DNA of 45,887 bases from Microbacteriaceae bacterium (GTDB taxonomy: Bacteria > Actinomycetota > Actinomycetes > Actinomycetales > Microbacteriaceae), in assembly GCA_947378555.1 (NCBI GenBank), contig CANCKM010000005.1, forward strand, positions 1 to 45,887, given 5' to 3'. The notes below the pieces were generated by a model. The model was not told the origin of the DNA. It was given only the letters and a program-made list of their open reading frames with translations, and did not search any database. This document shows, in pieces, positions 9,101 to 18,506 of the stretch; position 1 is the stretch's first letter, and the number at the start of each line of letters is the position of its first letter. The translations under genes were made by a program, and so were the position numbers.

Positions 9101-10696
9101 ATGTCTATCAAAGTAGGAACCTCAGGTCTTAGCAAAGCTGCGGAGCAAGCATTTGTTCCGCAGTTAGTCGCCGATAAGATGGCGAGTCGTTTGGCAGCTA
9201 AGGACTTCACCCTCTGGGGTAAAGATGCCGAGGCTGAATCATCCATTCGACTCGGCTGGATAACCTCACCGACCGACTCGCAACCATTGGTTTCCCAGAT
9301 TCTGCAGTTGCGCGAGGAATTCCTACAAAAAGGTGTCACTAGGTTTGTGCTTTGTGGAATGGGTGGTTCTTCACTCGCTCCAGAAGTAATCAGCGCGAAT
9401 GCCGGTGTCGAGCTCGTTGTTCTCGACTCGACAGATGCCGATCAGATCGGTGCCGCACTAGCTGGCGACCTCAGCAAAACGGCAATCATCGTGTCATCCA
9501 AATCAGGGTCCACCGTCGAGACCGATTCACAGAAGCGGATTTTCGAACAAGCCTTTACCCAGGCCGGTATCGATAAAACCGATCGTGTAGTAATTGTCAC
9601 AGACCCGGGTTCCGCAATGGAGGCCGCCGCTAAAGTCGAGGGCTACCGAATCTTCAACGCTGACCCAACGGTTGGCGGTCGCTACTCGGCACTGACGGCA
9701 TTTGGATTGGTTCCAAGCGGTTTGGCCGGAGCCGACATTCAGTCATTGCTAAACGACGCTGCCGCAACCTTTGACGGCCTCTTCACCGATTCAACCGAAA
9801 ACCCAGGCCTCATTCTCGGGGCTGTACTTGCACGCACCGCGAGTTCAACCGGCTTTCGCGACAAGGTTGGCATCATTAGCTCATCCATCGTCGGTTTTGG
9901 CGATTGGGCCGAGCAGTTAATTGCCGAATCAACCGGAAAACTGGGCAAAGGCATTTTGCCGGTGGTCCTAGAGGCCGACAGTGCAGAACTAAACGCCGAC
10001 CTTGATGACTTGTTGATTGCCCGTGTGGTTGAAGACTGCACCCAGGTTAGCGGCGACGAGATTTTTGTCGAAGGTTCGCTCGGCGAGCAGTTCATGCTTT
10101 GGGAGGTTGCAACCGTGGTTGCTAGCCGCCTAATTGGCATCAACCCGTTTGACCAGCCAGACGTCGAATCTGCCAAGATTGCCGCTCGTGGAATGCTTGA
10201 ACAGCGTGCGGCATTGTCTGAGGCAGCGTTCGCTGACCAGGGCATTGAAGTACGTGCGACCGCTCTTGACCTTGACGATGCAACTTCGATTTCGCAAGCC
10301 GTAGCGGCACTGCTCGAAACCCTGTCACTAAATGATGGATACCTGTCAATCCACGCCTATCTTGACCGCACCTCGGTCGTTGAGGCGCAGCAGTTGCGCG
10401 AGCTTTTCGCAGCTAAGACGGGTCGCCCGGTGACGTTCGGTTGGGCTCCGCGTTTCTTGCACTCAACCGGCCAGTACCACAAGGGTGGGCCACGCCAGGG
10501 TGTTTACCTGCAGATTGTTGCGAAGGCAAAGCAAGACATTGCGGTTCCGGGAAGGCCATTCACCTTTGGTGAGCTGATTGCTTCCCAGGCCGCCGGTGAC
10601 GCCGTCGTGCTCGGGGAACTCGGCAGACCGGTGCTCACTCTTACCTTGAGCGATGCCATTGCCGGCATTGAAGTTCTCAAAAATTCAATCGGCTAA
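9101..10696 (+). CDS. pgi: Glucose-6-phosphate isomerase
   Basis: Pgi interconverts glucose 6-phosphate and fructose 6-phosphate, letting fructose 6-phosphate made by tkt and tal return to the zwf reaction. Sugar-isomerase (SIS) motifs are visible: GMGGSSLAPEV (from residue 86), SSKSGSTVET and DPTVGGRYSALTAFGLVP. At 531 residues it belongs to the divergent form often found beside or fused to transaldolase, rather than the long GpiA type. The start abuts the tal stop (TAAATG). A GGAGG inside the end of tal, 11 bases upstream, may serve as its ribosome binding site. zwf follows after 13 bases. Confidence 0.95.
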   Translation: MSIKVGTSGLSKAAEQAFVPQLVADKMASRLAAKDFTLWGKDAEAESSIRLGWITSPTDSQPLVSQILQLREEFLQKGVTRFVLCGMGGSSLAPEVISANAGVELVVLDSTDADQIGAALAGDLSKTAIIVSSKSGSTVETDSQKRIFEQAFTQAGIDKTDRVVIVTDPGSAMEAAAKVEGYRIFNADPTVGGRYSALTAFGLVPSGLAGADIQSLLNDAAATFDGLFTDSTENPGLILGAVLARTASSTGFRDKVGIISSSIVGFGDWAEQLIAESTGKLGKGILPVVLEADSAELNADLDDLLIARVVEDCTQVSGDEIFVEGSLGEQFMLWEVATVVASRLIGINPFDQPDVESAKIAARGMLEQRAALSEAAFADQGIEVRATALDLDDATSISQAVAALLETLSLNDGYLSIHAYLDRTSVVEAQQLRELFAAKTGRPVTFGWAPRFLHSTGQYHKGGPRQGVYLQIVAKAKQDIAVPGRPFTFGELIASQAAGDAVVLGELGRPVLTLTLSDAIAGIEVLKNSIG

Positions 10697-10709
10697 GGAG
10701 TCGAACTAA

Positions 10710-12251
10710 ATGAGCCCAGTAAAGCTTGGCGTTGGAAACAACCCGCTTCGCGACCCTGATGATCGTCGTCTAAACAGGATTGCCGGCCCAAGCGGACTAA
10801 TCATTTTTGGTGTGACCGGTGACCTGTCGCGCAAGAAGTTGATGCCAGCCGTTTACGATCTTGCCAACCGTGGTCTCTTGCCTCCCGGCTTCGCCCTCGT
10901 TGGTTTTGCTCGGCGCGAATGGGCCGATCAGGACTTCGAGAAGGTCGTTCACGATTCGGTTCGAGAATATGCCCGCACCCCATGGTCTGAGGAAGTTTGG
11001 CAGCAGCTTGCCACCGGAATCCGTTTCGTCCAAGGCGAATTCGATGACGACGCAGCTTTCGACAAACTCAAAGAGACCATTGAGCTTCTTGATAAGGAGC
11101 GTGGAACCAACGGTAATCACGCTTTTTACCTTTCGATTCCGCCAAAGGCCTTCCCCTTGGTTACCCAACAGCTTTCGCGCAGCGGGCTAGCTGACCCAAA
11201 ACCGGATCAGTTCCGACGCGTGGTTATCGAAAAACCATTCGGAAGCGACTTGAAGTCCGCGAGGGCTCTGAACGACGTGGTGGAGTCGGTTTTCCCTCCA
11301 GACTCGGTTTTTAGGATTGACCACTACCTTGGTAAAGAGACGGTTCAGAACATTCTGGCGCTTCGATTTGCCAACCAACTTTACGAACCACTGTGGAACT
11401 CCAACTACATTGACCACGTTCAGATCACCATGGCCGAAGACATAGGCGTTGGTGGCCGAGCCGGTTACTACGACGGCATCGGTGCCGCCCGCGATGTTAT
11501 TCAAAACCACCTGTTGCAGCTGTTGGCGCTTACCGCCATGGAGGAACCGGTTTCGTTTGATGCTTCTGACCTGCGCGCCGAAAAGGAGAAGGTTCTTTCC
11601 GCCGTTTCCTTGCCCAAGGATCTGGGAAAGCACACTGCGCGAGGGCAATACTCTGGCGGTTGGCAGGGCGGTGAAGAGGTTTTAGGTTTTCTTGAAGAAG
11701 AGGGCATGAACCCGGAATCGGTAACCGAAACCTACGCGGCGATGCGCCTTGATATCAACACTCGCCGCTGGGCGGGAGTGCCGTTTTACCTTCGGGCGGG
11801 CAAACGCCTCGGTCGCCGAGTCACAGAAATTGCCGTGGTGTTCAAACGCGCCCCGCAACAATTGTTTGCGGCCGACCAGACCAGCGCACTTGGCCAAAAC
11901 GCCCTGGTTATCCGGGTTCAGCCAGACGAGGGCGTCACAATAAGATTTGGCTCGAAGGTTCCTGGTGTTGGCATGCAGGTTCGAGACGTGACGATGGACT
12001 TTGGTTATGGGCACGCATTCACCGAGGCAAGCCCCGAAGCCTATGAGCGACTCATCCTAGACGTGTTGCTTGGCGACCCGCCGTTGTTCCCGAGGCACGA
12101 AGAAGTTGAACTGTCATGGAAGATTCTTGACCCAATCGAAGAATATTGGGAAAAACACGGGCAACCAGAACAGTACCGACCTGGAACCTGGGGCCCGGAA
12201 TCAGCAGACCGAATGATGGAACAAGACGGCAGAGCCTGGAGACGCCCTTGA
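10710..12251 (+). CDS. zwf: Glucose-6-phosphate 1-dehydrogenase
   Basis: Zwf (513 aa) oxidises glucose 6-phosphate to 6-phosphogluconolactone and makes NADPH, the entry step of the oxidative pentose phosphate pathway. The N-terminal dinucleotide fold shows GVTGDLSRKKLMPA (residues 34-47). The substrate-binding IEKPFG is at 173-178 and the active-site signature RIDHYLGKE is at 202-210. A clear AAGGAG precedes the ATG. The stop codon overlaps the proposed TTG start of opcA by 4 bases (TTGA), which suggests coupled translation with its assembly/activity partner OpcA. Confidence 0.98.
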   Translation: MSPVKLGVGNNPLRDPDDRRLNRIAGPSGLIIFGVTGDLSRKKLMPAVYDLANRGLLPPGFALVGFARREWADQDFEKVVHDSVREYARTPWSEEVWQQLATGIRFVQGEFDDDAAFDKLKETIELLDKERGTNGNHAFYLSIPPKAFPLVTQQLSRSGLADPKPDQFRRVVIEKPFGSDLKSARALNDVVESVFPPDSVFRIDHYLGKETVQNILALRFANQLYEPLWNSNYIDHVQITMAEDIGVGGRAGYYDGIGAARDVIQNHLLQLLALTAMEEPVSFDASDLRAEKEKVLSAVSLPKDLGKHTARGQYSGGWQGGEEVLGFLEEEGMNPESVTETYAAMRLDINTRRWAGVPFYLRAGKRLGRRVTEIAVVFKRAPQQLFAADQTSALGQNALVIRVQPDEGVTIRFGSKVPGVGMQVRDVTMDFGYGHAFTEASPEAYERLILDVLLGDPPLFPRHEEVELSWKILDPIEEYWEKHGQPEQYRPGTWGPESADRMMEQDGRAWRRP

Positions 12252-13225
12252 TAACTGAGCTTCCAAACACAACAATCAGCAAGGTCTCTAAGGCTCTCGT
12301 TCAGATTCGCGAACAGGGTGGCGCCGTAGCTCTGGGTCGTGTCTTGACTTTGGTTATCGAAACCGACTCGAAGGACGTAGAGGTAGCCATCGAGGCTGCC
12401 AACGAAGCCTCAAGGGAACACCCCTGCCGCATCATTGTTTTGAGCGAAAGCCCAACCCAACAGGATGATGTTGCGCGGCTGGATGCCGAGATTCGAGTCG
12501 GTGGTGACGCCGGAGCCTCGGAGGTCATCGTCTTGACCGCCTACGGTGAGGCCGCTAGCGACCCCGAGAGTCTCGTCACCGGTTTGCTACTCCCGGATGC
12601 CCCAGTGGTAGCCTGGTGGCCAAACAAGGCCCCGCTAAAGGCTTCTACGTCGGCAATCGGGCGCATCGCGACGCGTCGCATCACAGATGCCGCCAGCCAA
12701 GCCGATCCCCATGATTTCTTGAGGAAGTTGGCTTCTAGCTATGCTCCCGGCGATAGCGACTTTGCTTGGACTCGATTGACTCTGTGGCGCGCTCAACTGG
12801 CGGCCATTTTGGACCAACCCCCGTACGATTCAGTTCTGGCCGTCGACGTTACCGGAGCGGTAGATTCACCCAGCACCGACCTCTTGGCCGCCTGGTTGGA
12901 ACTTAAACTTCACGTTCCAATCACCATGATTCGAACTTCTCGAGGCAAAGTCGTGCATGGAATCCGTGGAGTTAAGTTGATCCGTGAGTCTGGGGATATC
13001 GAAATAGTTCGATTGGTACCCGATGTTGCAACCTTGATTCAACCGACCCAACCCACTCGGGAAATTTCGCTTCCAAGACGAAACCTCAGGGATTGCCTAA
13101 GCGAGGACCTAAGAAGACTCGACCCTGACGATCTATTCGGCAAGGTAATTACCAAGAGTTTTGGACCAACCGGTCAACGTCCTCAGATTACCGAGCAGGC
13201 AACCCACCTGGAGTCTGCGGAGTGA
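12248..13225 (+). CDS. opcA: OpcA, glucose-6-phosphate dehydrogenase assembly/activity protein
   Basis: OpcA is needed for full activity or assembly of glucose-6-phosphate dehydrogenase in cyanobacteria and actinobacteria. It has no catalytic motif of its own. The 325-residue protein shows the family's DAPVVAWWP segment and the surrounding conserved RIIVL and ATRRITDA regions. I choose the TTG at 12248 because it overlaps the zwf stop by 4 bases, has GGAG upstream, and gives the usual family N-terminus. A start further upstream within zwf would add about 34 unrelated residues. Its own stop overlaps the GTG of pgl by 4 bases. Confidence 0.92.
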   Translation: MITELPNTTISKVSKALVQIREQGGAVALGRVLTLVIETDSKDVEVAIEAANEASREHPCRIIVLSESPTQQDDVARLDAEIRVGGDAGASEVIVLTAYGEAASDPESLVTGLLLPDAPVVAWWPNKAPLKASTSAIGRIATRRITDAASQADPHDFLRKLASSYAPGDSDFAWTRLTLWRAQLAAILDQPPYDSVLAVDVTGAVDSPSTDLLAAWLELKLHVPITMIRTSRGKVVHGIRGVKLIRESGDIEIVRLVPDVATLIQPTQPTREISLPRRNLRDCLSEDLRRLDPDDLFGKVITKSFGPTGQRPQITEQATHLESAE

Positions 13226-13950
13226 CCAAGTTGGTAAACGTTTGCGCTACCCCCGCAGAGGTTGCTTCGCTTGCCGCGAAGCACTTCTTGGGTCGCTTGT
13301 CGTCATTGCTAGCGCACAAGCCCGAGGCGCACGTTGCCGTTACTGGCGGGTCGCTGGGTATTGCGAGTCTGGCCGCGATTTTAGATTTGCCGGAATCAAA
13401 GGCCATCGACTTCAAACGGGTTCACTTCTGGTGGGGCGATGAACGGTTTGTTGCCTCAGACAGTGCCGATCGAAATGAAGTTCAGGCAAGGCAAGCGCTG
13501 CTGAACCATATCGAAGTCGACGAAGCAAAGGTTCATGCTTTCCCCTCTAGCGACAATGGGCTCAGCCTTGAAGCGGCAAAAGAGCTTTTCACGGCTGAGT
13601 TGAAATCGGTCTTTGGGGCCCGAGTTCCTGCTTTCGACCTGGTGTTTCTCGGAATGGGCCCTGATGGGCACATCGGTTCACTGTTTCCTGGAAAGCCTGC
13701 TCCCGCTGAGGGTGACTTTGTAGTTGCAGAGAGCGACTCCCCCAAGCCGCCGCCACTTCGGCTGAGTTTTAGCTACGAAGTGTTCAGCGCTGCTGACGAA
13801 ATTATTTTTGTGATTGGCGGATCAGACAAGGCAGCTGCCGTGGCGGTCGCCTTCGGTTCAAACCCACAGGAACTGCCAGTGGGCAAGGTTAGCGCGAAAA
13901 CCTCGTCTTGGTTCCTCGACGAGTCTGCAGCGATATCAATCAACGCCTAA
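13222..13950 (+). CDS. pgl: 6-phosphogluconolactonase
   Basis: Pgl (242 aa) hydrolyses the lactone made by Zwf to 6-phosphogluconate. It belongs to the glucosamine-6-phosphate isomerase/DevB fold. Supporting motifs are TGGSL, FWWGDERFV and FLGMGPDGHIGSLFPG; the last holds the conserved Asp and His of the active site. The start is a GTG overlapping the opcA stop (GTGA), with GGAG 8 bases upstream. It is the last gene of the operon. 6-phosphogluconate dehydrogenase, the next enzyme, is not in the window. The gene converges with rbpA after 33 bases in which I see no convincing terminator. Confidence 0.96.
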   Translation: MTKLVNVCATPAEVASLAAKHFLGRLSSLLAHKPEAHVAVTGGSLGIASLAAILDLPESKAIDFKRVHFWWGDERFVASDSADRNEVQARQALLNHIEVDEAKVHAFPSSDNGLSLEAAKELFTAELKSVFGARVPAFDLVFLGMGPDGHIGSLFPGKPAPAEGDFVVAESDSPKPPPLRLSFSYEVFSAADEIIFVIGGSDKAAAVAVAFGSNPQELPVGKVSAKTSSWFLDESAAISINA

Positions 13951-13983
13951 CAAAGGCTAATCAAGGCTGAAGGTTCTAAACCC

Positions 13984-14370
13984 TTAGGATTTAGTGCTGT
14001 CCTCTGCGGACTGGGCTAGTTTTTGCCGGCGTTCCCTGATCGAGGCCACTGCCTCTTCCAAAAGTTCGTTCGCTTCTTCTTCGGTGCGACGCTCTTTGAC
14101 ATAGGCCAAATGAGTTTTGTATGGCTCATGCTTTACGATAACCGGCGGATTATCTTGGTCCTGGCCCGCTGGCATGCCGCAGTTCGGGCAATCGAGTTGC
14201 TCTGGGATATCGGCTTCATCAACATGCGCAGCAAACTGCGGCGACTGAGTGTGACCGTTGCTGCAGTAGTAGTTGCGGGTTACGCGATCTGCCTTGAATC
14301 CACGATCCTGCTCACCCATCGGGCCAGCACCAATCCGTGACCCTCTGATTGCTGAACCTCCGCTACTCAT
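13984..14370 (-). CDS. rbpA: RbpA, RNA polymerase-binding protein
   Basis: RbpA is an actinobacterial transcription factor that binds RNA polymerase and the principal sigma factor and stabilises open complexes. The 128-residue protein begins with the family's SAIRGSRIGAGPMGE and ends with a charged helix (RTEEEANELLEEAV) that fits the sigma-interaction domain. Cys36, His40, Cys61 and Cys64 (YYCSNGH and CPNCG) could bind zinc, as reported for the Streptomyces protein. No ribosome binding site is visible before its ATG. The secG stop is only 3 bases upstream, so its translation probably depends on coupling to secG. The family identification is strong. Confidence 0.94.
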   Translation of the reverse strand: MSSGGSAIRGSRIGAGPMGEQDRGFKADRVTRNYYCSNGHTQSPQFAAHVDEADIPEQLDCPNCGMPAGQDQDNPPVIVKHEPYKTHLAYVKERRTEEEANELLEEAVASIRERRQKLAQSAEDSTKS

Positions 14371-14373
14371 GAG

Positions 14374-14631
14374 CTAAGCGGTTGGAACCAGATCGAAGCG
14401 AGTGAAAAGACCGAGTGCAATGATCACGGTGACCCAGACAATGCCAAGGATGATCGTGATTCTATTGAGGTTTCTCTCGGCGACGCCGGATGAACCAAGT
14501 GTTGAACTCAGCCCACCACCGAACATGTCCGAAAGGCCTCCGCCTCGCCCTTTGTGAAGCAAAATCAGAAAGGTCAGTAAAAGACTGGTAATAGCGAGAA
14601 GAACATAAAGCGCTATCTGTAGAGCTTGCAT
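14374..14631 (-). CDS. secG: SecG, preprotein translocase subunit
   Basis: SecG (85 aa) is the small auxiliary subunit of the SecYEG protein export channel in the cytoplasmic membrane. Two hydrophobic helices (about residues 4-24 and 57-77) flank the typical glycine-rich loop with KGRGGGLSDMFGGG and the following SSTLGSSGVAERNL. A good AAAGGAAA site lies before the ATG. Its position between tpiA and rbpA, downstream of gap-pgk-tpiA, is common in actinobacteria. A TATAAT box 44 bases upstream suggests secG and rbpA can be transcribed apart from the glycolytic genes. Confidence 0.96.
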   Translation of the reverse strand: MQALQIALYVLLAITSLLLTFLILLHKGRGGGLSDMFGGGLSSTLGSSGVAERNLNRITIILGIVWVTVIIALGLFTRFDLVPTA

Positions 14632-14674
14632 TGAGTTTCCTTTACGTGTCAGACCCTTTTGAGGTTCAACACAA

Positions 14675-14680
14675 ATTATA
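14675..14680 (-). promoter_or_regulatory. Candidate -10 element for secG-rbpA
   Basis: A perfect TATAAT on the minus strand lies about 44 bases upstream of the secG start in the 56-base gap after tpiA. The -35 position (within the end of tpiA) is a poor match to consensus, so the call rests on the -10 hexamer and location alone. Confidence 0.4.
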
Positions 14681-14687
14681 AGTCGGT

Positions 14688-15476
14688 TTAGAGAGCTAGG
14701 TGTTTTTGAAAGCGCGCGATTCCACTAAATTCTTCGGCGTCGAGGCTTGCTCCGCCTACGAGCACGCCATCTACCTCGGGGCTGCGTAGGAATCCAGCAA
14801 CGTTTACGGCTTTAACTGATCCCCCGTAGAGAATTCTGGTGGCTGCTGCCAGTTCTGATCCAAAGGCTTCAGAAATCGCGGCCCGCAACTTGCCGGCTAC
14901 CGAGGCGGCTTCTTCGGCAGTTGCAACCTTCCCGGTTCCGATAGCCCAAACCGGCTCGTAGGCGATTACAAAGTCACCCAGCTTCTCGTGCCCAGCCAAC
15001 GCGGCAAGGGTTTGGCGTATTGGAACGGCGCTTTGCCCCTCGTTCTCCAACTGTTCGAGGGTCTCGCCCACACAAATAATTGGTACCAGCCCGTGTCGGA
15101 ATGCGGCGGCGGTTTTTGCCTGTATGACCTCGTCGGTTTCGTTGTGGTACTGACGGCGTTCACTGTGACCCACGAGCACGTACTTAACGTCAAGCTTCTT
15201 TAGAAATGCGCCAGAAATTTCACCCGTGTAGGCGCCAGAATCAAACTTAGATAGGTCCTGGGCTCCAAGACCCAGCTCCAACTTGTCGGCGTCGATTAGG
15301 GTCTGAATGCTGCGCAGATCAGTGAATGGCGGGAACACAACAACCTCGGCCGACTTATAGTCGTGGTTTGCGTCCTTCAGCGACCAAGCGAGTTTTTGAA
15401 CGAGGGCAATCGCCTGCTGGTGGTCTAGGTTCATTTTCCAGTTGCCGGCAATCAGCGGAATTCTCTGGTTAGTCAT
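14688..15476 (-). CDS. tpiA: Triose-phosphate isomerase
   Basis: TpiA (262 aa) interconverts dihydroxyacetone phosphate and glyceraldehyde 3-phosphate. All catalytic motifs are present: NWKMN with Lys14, VGHSERR with the catalytic His, AYEPVWAIGTGK with the catalytic Glu and the flexible loop, and LYGGSVK for phosphate binding. Its ATG overlaps the end of pgk by 8 bases and has GGAGG 6 bases upstream inside pgk. It is the third gene of a gap-pgk-tpiA glycolytic unit. Confidence 0.98.
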   Translation of the reverse strand: MTNQRIPLIAGNWKMNLDHQQAIALVQKLAWSLKDANHDYKSAEVVVFPPFTDLRSIQTLIDADKLELGLGAQDLSKFDSGAYTGEISGAFLKKLDVKYVLVGHSERRQYHNETDEVIQAKTAAAFRHGLVPIICVGETLEQLENEGQSAVPIRQTLAALAGHEKLGDFVIAYEPVWAIGTGKVATAEEAASVAGKLRAAISEAFGSELAAATRILYGGSVKAVNVAGFLRSPEVDGVLVGGASLDAEEFSGIARFQKHLAL

Positions 15477-16674
15477 TTAGGGCCTCCAGGCCTGGAAGCG
15501 ACTTGCCCTCGAGGAATTCAAGGCTGGCACCGCCTCCGGTTGAGATGTGACCGAACTGGTCGTCGGCAAAGCCAAGAATTCTCACAGCAGCCGCCGAGTC
15601 TCCGCCACCAACGACAGACAGTCCGTCTACCTTAGTTAGGGCCTCGGCAACAGCCTTGGTTCCATTTGCAAATGCAGCAATTTCGAAAACGCCCATCGGA
15701 CCATTCCAAAACACCGTTTTGGATTCAACAATCTCGCTTGCGAATTGCTTGGCCGAGTCCGGGCCAATGTCCAAGCCAAGACCGCTGTGGCCGAAAGGGC
15801 TGCTTTCAATCTCGTCTGAAGCTGTGACACAAGTTTCTGCATCGGCGCCGAACTTAGAAGCCACGATTATGTCGGATGGCAAAACCACCTTCACGCCCAG
15901 TTCTTCGGCGCGTTTCAGGTATCCCTGAACAACCGAAATCTGATCTTGTTCTAGCAGGCTAGAGCCAACCTTATGACCTTGAGCAGCCAAGAAGGTAAAG
16001 ACCATTCCACCGCCAACGAGAAGCTTGTCAACGTGAGGCAATAGATGATCAATGACACCCAGCTTGTCGGAAACCTTTGAGCCGCCTAGAACTACCGCGT
16101 AGGGGCGCTCTGGGTTCTTGGTGAGCCTTGTTAGAACCTCAAGTTCCTTTTCAATGAGGAATCCCGCGACACTTGGCAAAGCTTTGGCCAGCTCGTAAAC
16201 CGATGCTTGCTTGCGGTGCACAACGCCGAAACCATCGCTCACAAAGAAGTCGCCCAATTCTGCCAGCTTGGCCGCGAATGCCTGACGCTCGGCTTCATCC
16301 TTGCTGGTTTCAGCGGCGTTGAAGCGGAGGTTTTCAAGAACCACCACCGCACTTCTATCCATCGCCTTGACTGAGCCCTTGGCTTCGCTTCCAATGGTGT
16401 CCGAGGCGAAGAAGACCTCTTGACCCAAAAGTTCAGCCAAGCGCACTGCGGCAGGACGCAACGAGTACCGCTCGTCGGGCGCGCCATCTGGGCGACCAAG
16501 GTGCGAGATCACAATGACCTTCGCGCCTTGATCAACCAGGTACTTGATAGTAGGCACCGATGCGACGATTCGGCCGTCGTCTGTGATTCTGTCTCCTTCA
16601 AGAGGAACGTTGAAATCACATCGAATAATGACGCGTTTGCCTTCGAGCGCGGGCAACGACTTAAGTGTGCGCAA
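15469..16674 (-). CDS. pgk: Phosphoglycerate kinase
   Basis: Pgk (401 aa) makes ATP and 3-phosphoglycerate from 1,3-bisphosphoglycerate. Family motifs are IRCDFNVPL near the N-terminus, SHLGRPDG, the nucleotide-domain segment VLGGSKVSDKLGVI, WNGPMGVFE and GGGDSAAAV. The start is TTG with only a weak GAAAG upstream; no ATG or GTG nearby fits the family's N-terminus better. The gene follows gap after 20 bases and overlaps tpiA by 8 bases. Confidence 0.97.
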   Translation of the reverse strand: MRTLKSLPALEGKRVIIRCDFNVPLEGDRITDDGRIVASVPTIKYLVDQGAKVIVISHLGRPDGAPDERYSLRPAAVRLAELLGQEVFFASDTIGSEAKGSVKAMDRSAVVVLENLRFNAAETSKDEAERQAFAAKLAELGDFFVSDGFGVVHRKQASVYELAKALPSVAGFLIEKELEVLTRLTKNPERPYAVVLGGSKVSDKLGVIDHLLPHVDKLLVGGGMVFTFLAAQGHKVGSSLLEQDQISVVQGYLKRAEELGVKVVLPSDIIVASKFGADAETCVTASDEIESSPFGHSGLGLDIGPDSAKQFASEIVESKTVFWNGPMGVFEIAAFANGTKAVAEALTKVDGLSVVGGGDSAAAVRILGFADDQFGHISTGGGASLEFLEGKSLPGLEALND

Positions 16675-16694
16675 GGGTGACTACTTTCGAGGGT

Positions 16695-17773
<1,079 letters not shown>

Positions 17774-17804
17774 CGCCACGCGTCGTTGGGTGGAAAGTCT
17801 CTTA

Positions 17805-18428
17805 TCAGACTAGCAGTAGACCGCCAGTTTGGTCGCGTGCGGCTTGGAAACGCGCCTGAACATCTGCCCAAGAAACGATGTTCCAAAAAGCCTTCACGTA
17901 CTCTGCCTTGACGTTTTGGTAGTCGAGGTAAAAAGCGTGTTCCCACATGTCGAGCATCAGGATTGGGATACTTGCCGGGGCCAGGTTTCCCTGGTGGTCG
18001 TATAGCTGTTCGATGATTAACTTTGAGCCCAAAATGTCCCAGGCCAAAATAGACCAACCAGAGCCTTGGATTCCTAGGGCAGATGCGGTGAAGTGGGCGC
18101 GGAAAGCGTCAAAGGATCCGAAGAACTCGTCGATTGCGGCTTCCAACTCTCCGAATGGCTTGTCGCCACCTTCTGGAGACAGGTTGCGCCAGAATACGGT
18201 GTGGTTTACGTGACCCGCGAGGTTGAAGGCTAAATCCTTCTGCAGCTTGTTTACCCAGGTCATGTCGTTCTTGTCGCGGGCTTCAGCGAGGAGGTCAAGA
18301 GCAGAGTTCGCACCATTTACGTATGCAAGGTGGTGCTTGTCGTGGTGAAGTTCCATGATGCGACCGGAAATGTTCGGCTCGAGGGCCGCATAGTCGTAAC
18401 TTAGGTCTGGAAGAACGTATTTGCCCAT
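17805..18428 (-). CDS. sodA: Superoxide dismutase, Fe/Mn family
   Basis: This 207-residue enzyme dismutates superoxide. The four metal ligands are visible at His28, His76, Asp160 and His164 (the last two in DMWEHAFYL), in the same numbering as mycobacterial SodA. Residue 145, in YDHQ, is His. In the mycobacterial enzymes His at this position goes with iron and Gln with manganese, so iron use is likely but not proven. There is no signal peptide. A good AGGAG precedes the ATG, and a separate promoter lies upstream. It sits between whiA and gap and appears to be its own transcription unit. Confidence 0.95.
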   Translation of the reverse strand: MGKYVLPDLSYDYAALEPNISGRIMELHHDKHHLAYVNGANSALDLLAEARDKNDMTWVNKLQKDLAFNLAGHVNHTVFWRNLSPEGGDKPFGELEAAIDEFFGSFDAFRAHFTASALGIQGSGWSILAWDILGSKLIIEQLYDHQGNLAPASIPILMLDMWEHAFYLDYQNVKAEYVKAFWNIVSWADVQARFQAARDQTGGLLLV

Positions 18429-18457
18429 GATTTCTCCTGTATTCGGTGTCTTCCTAA

Positions 18458-18486
18458 ATCTTACAAGCGTTGCATCAAGATGTCAG
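18458..18486 (-). promoter_or_regulatory. Candidate sodA promoter
   Basis: On the minus strand CTGACA (18486-18481, 5 of 6 to the -35 consensus), a 17-base spacer and TAAGAT (18463-18458, 4 of 6 to the -10 consensus) lie about 30 bases before the sodA start. This is the best-formed promoter in the window and suggests sodA is expressed on its own rather than only by readthrough from whiA. Confidence 0.55.
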
Positions 18487-18506
18487 AGAGGACTTGAGTT
18501 TGTTTT

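Noticed and set aside
13161-13442. Open frame overlapping the opcA-pgl junction
   Set aside because: Both flanking genes are clear in other frames and share a GTGA overlap; this frame is a shadow.
17791-17812. Terminator of sodA
   Set aside because: The hairpin AGTCT-GATAAG-AGACT has only a 5-base stem, overlaps the stop codon and lacks a T run.
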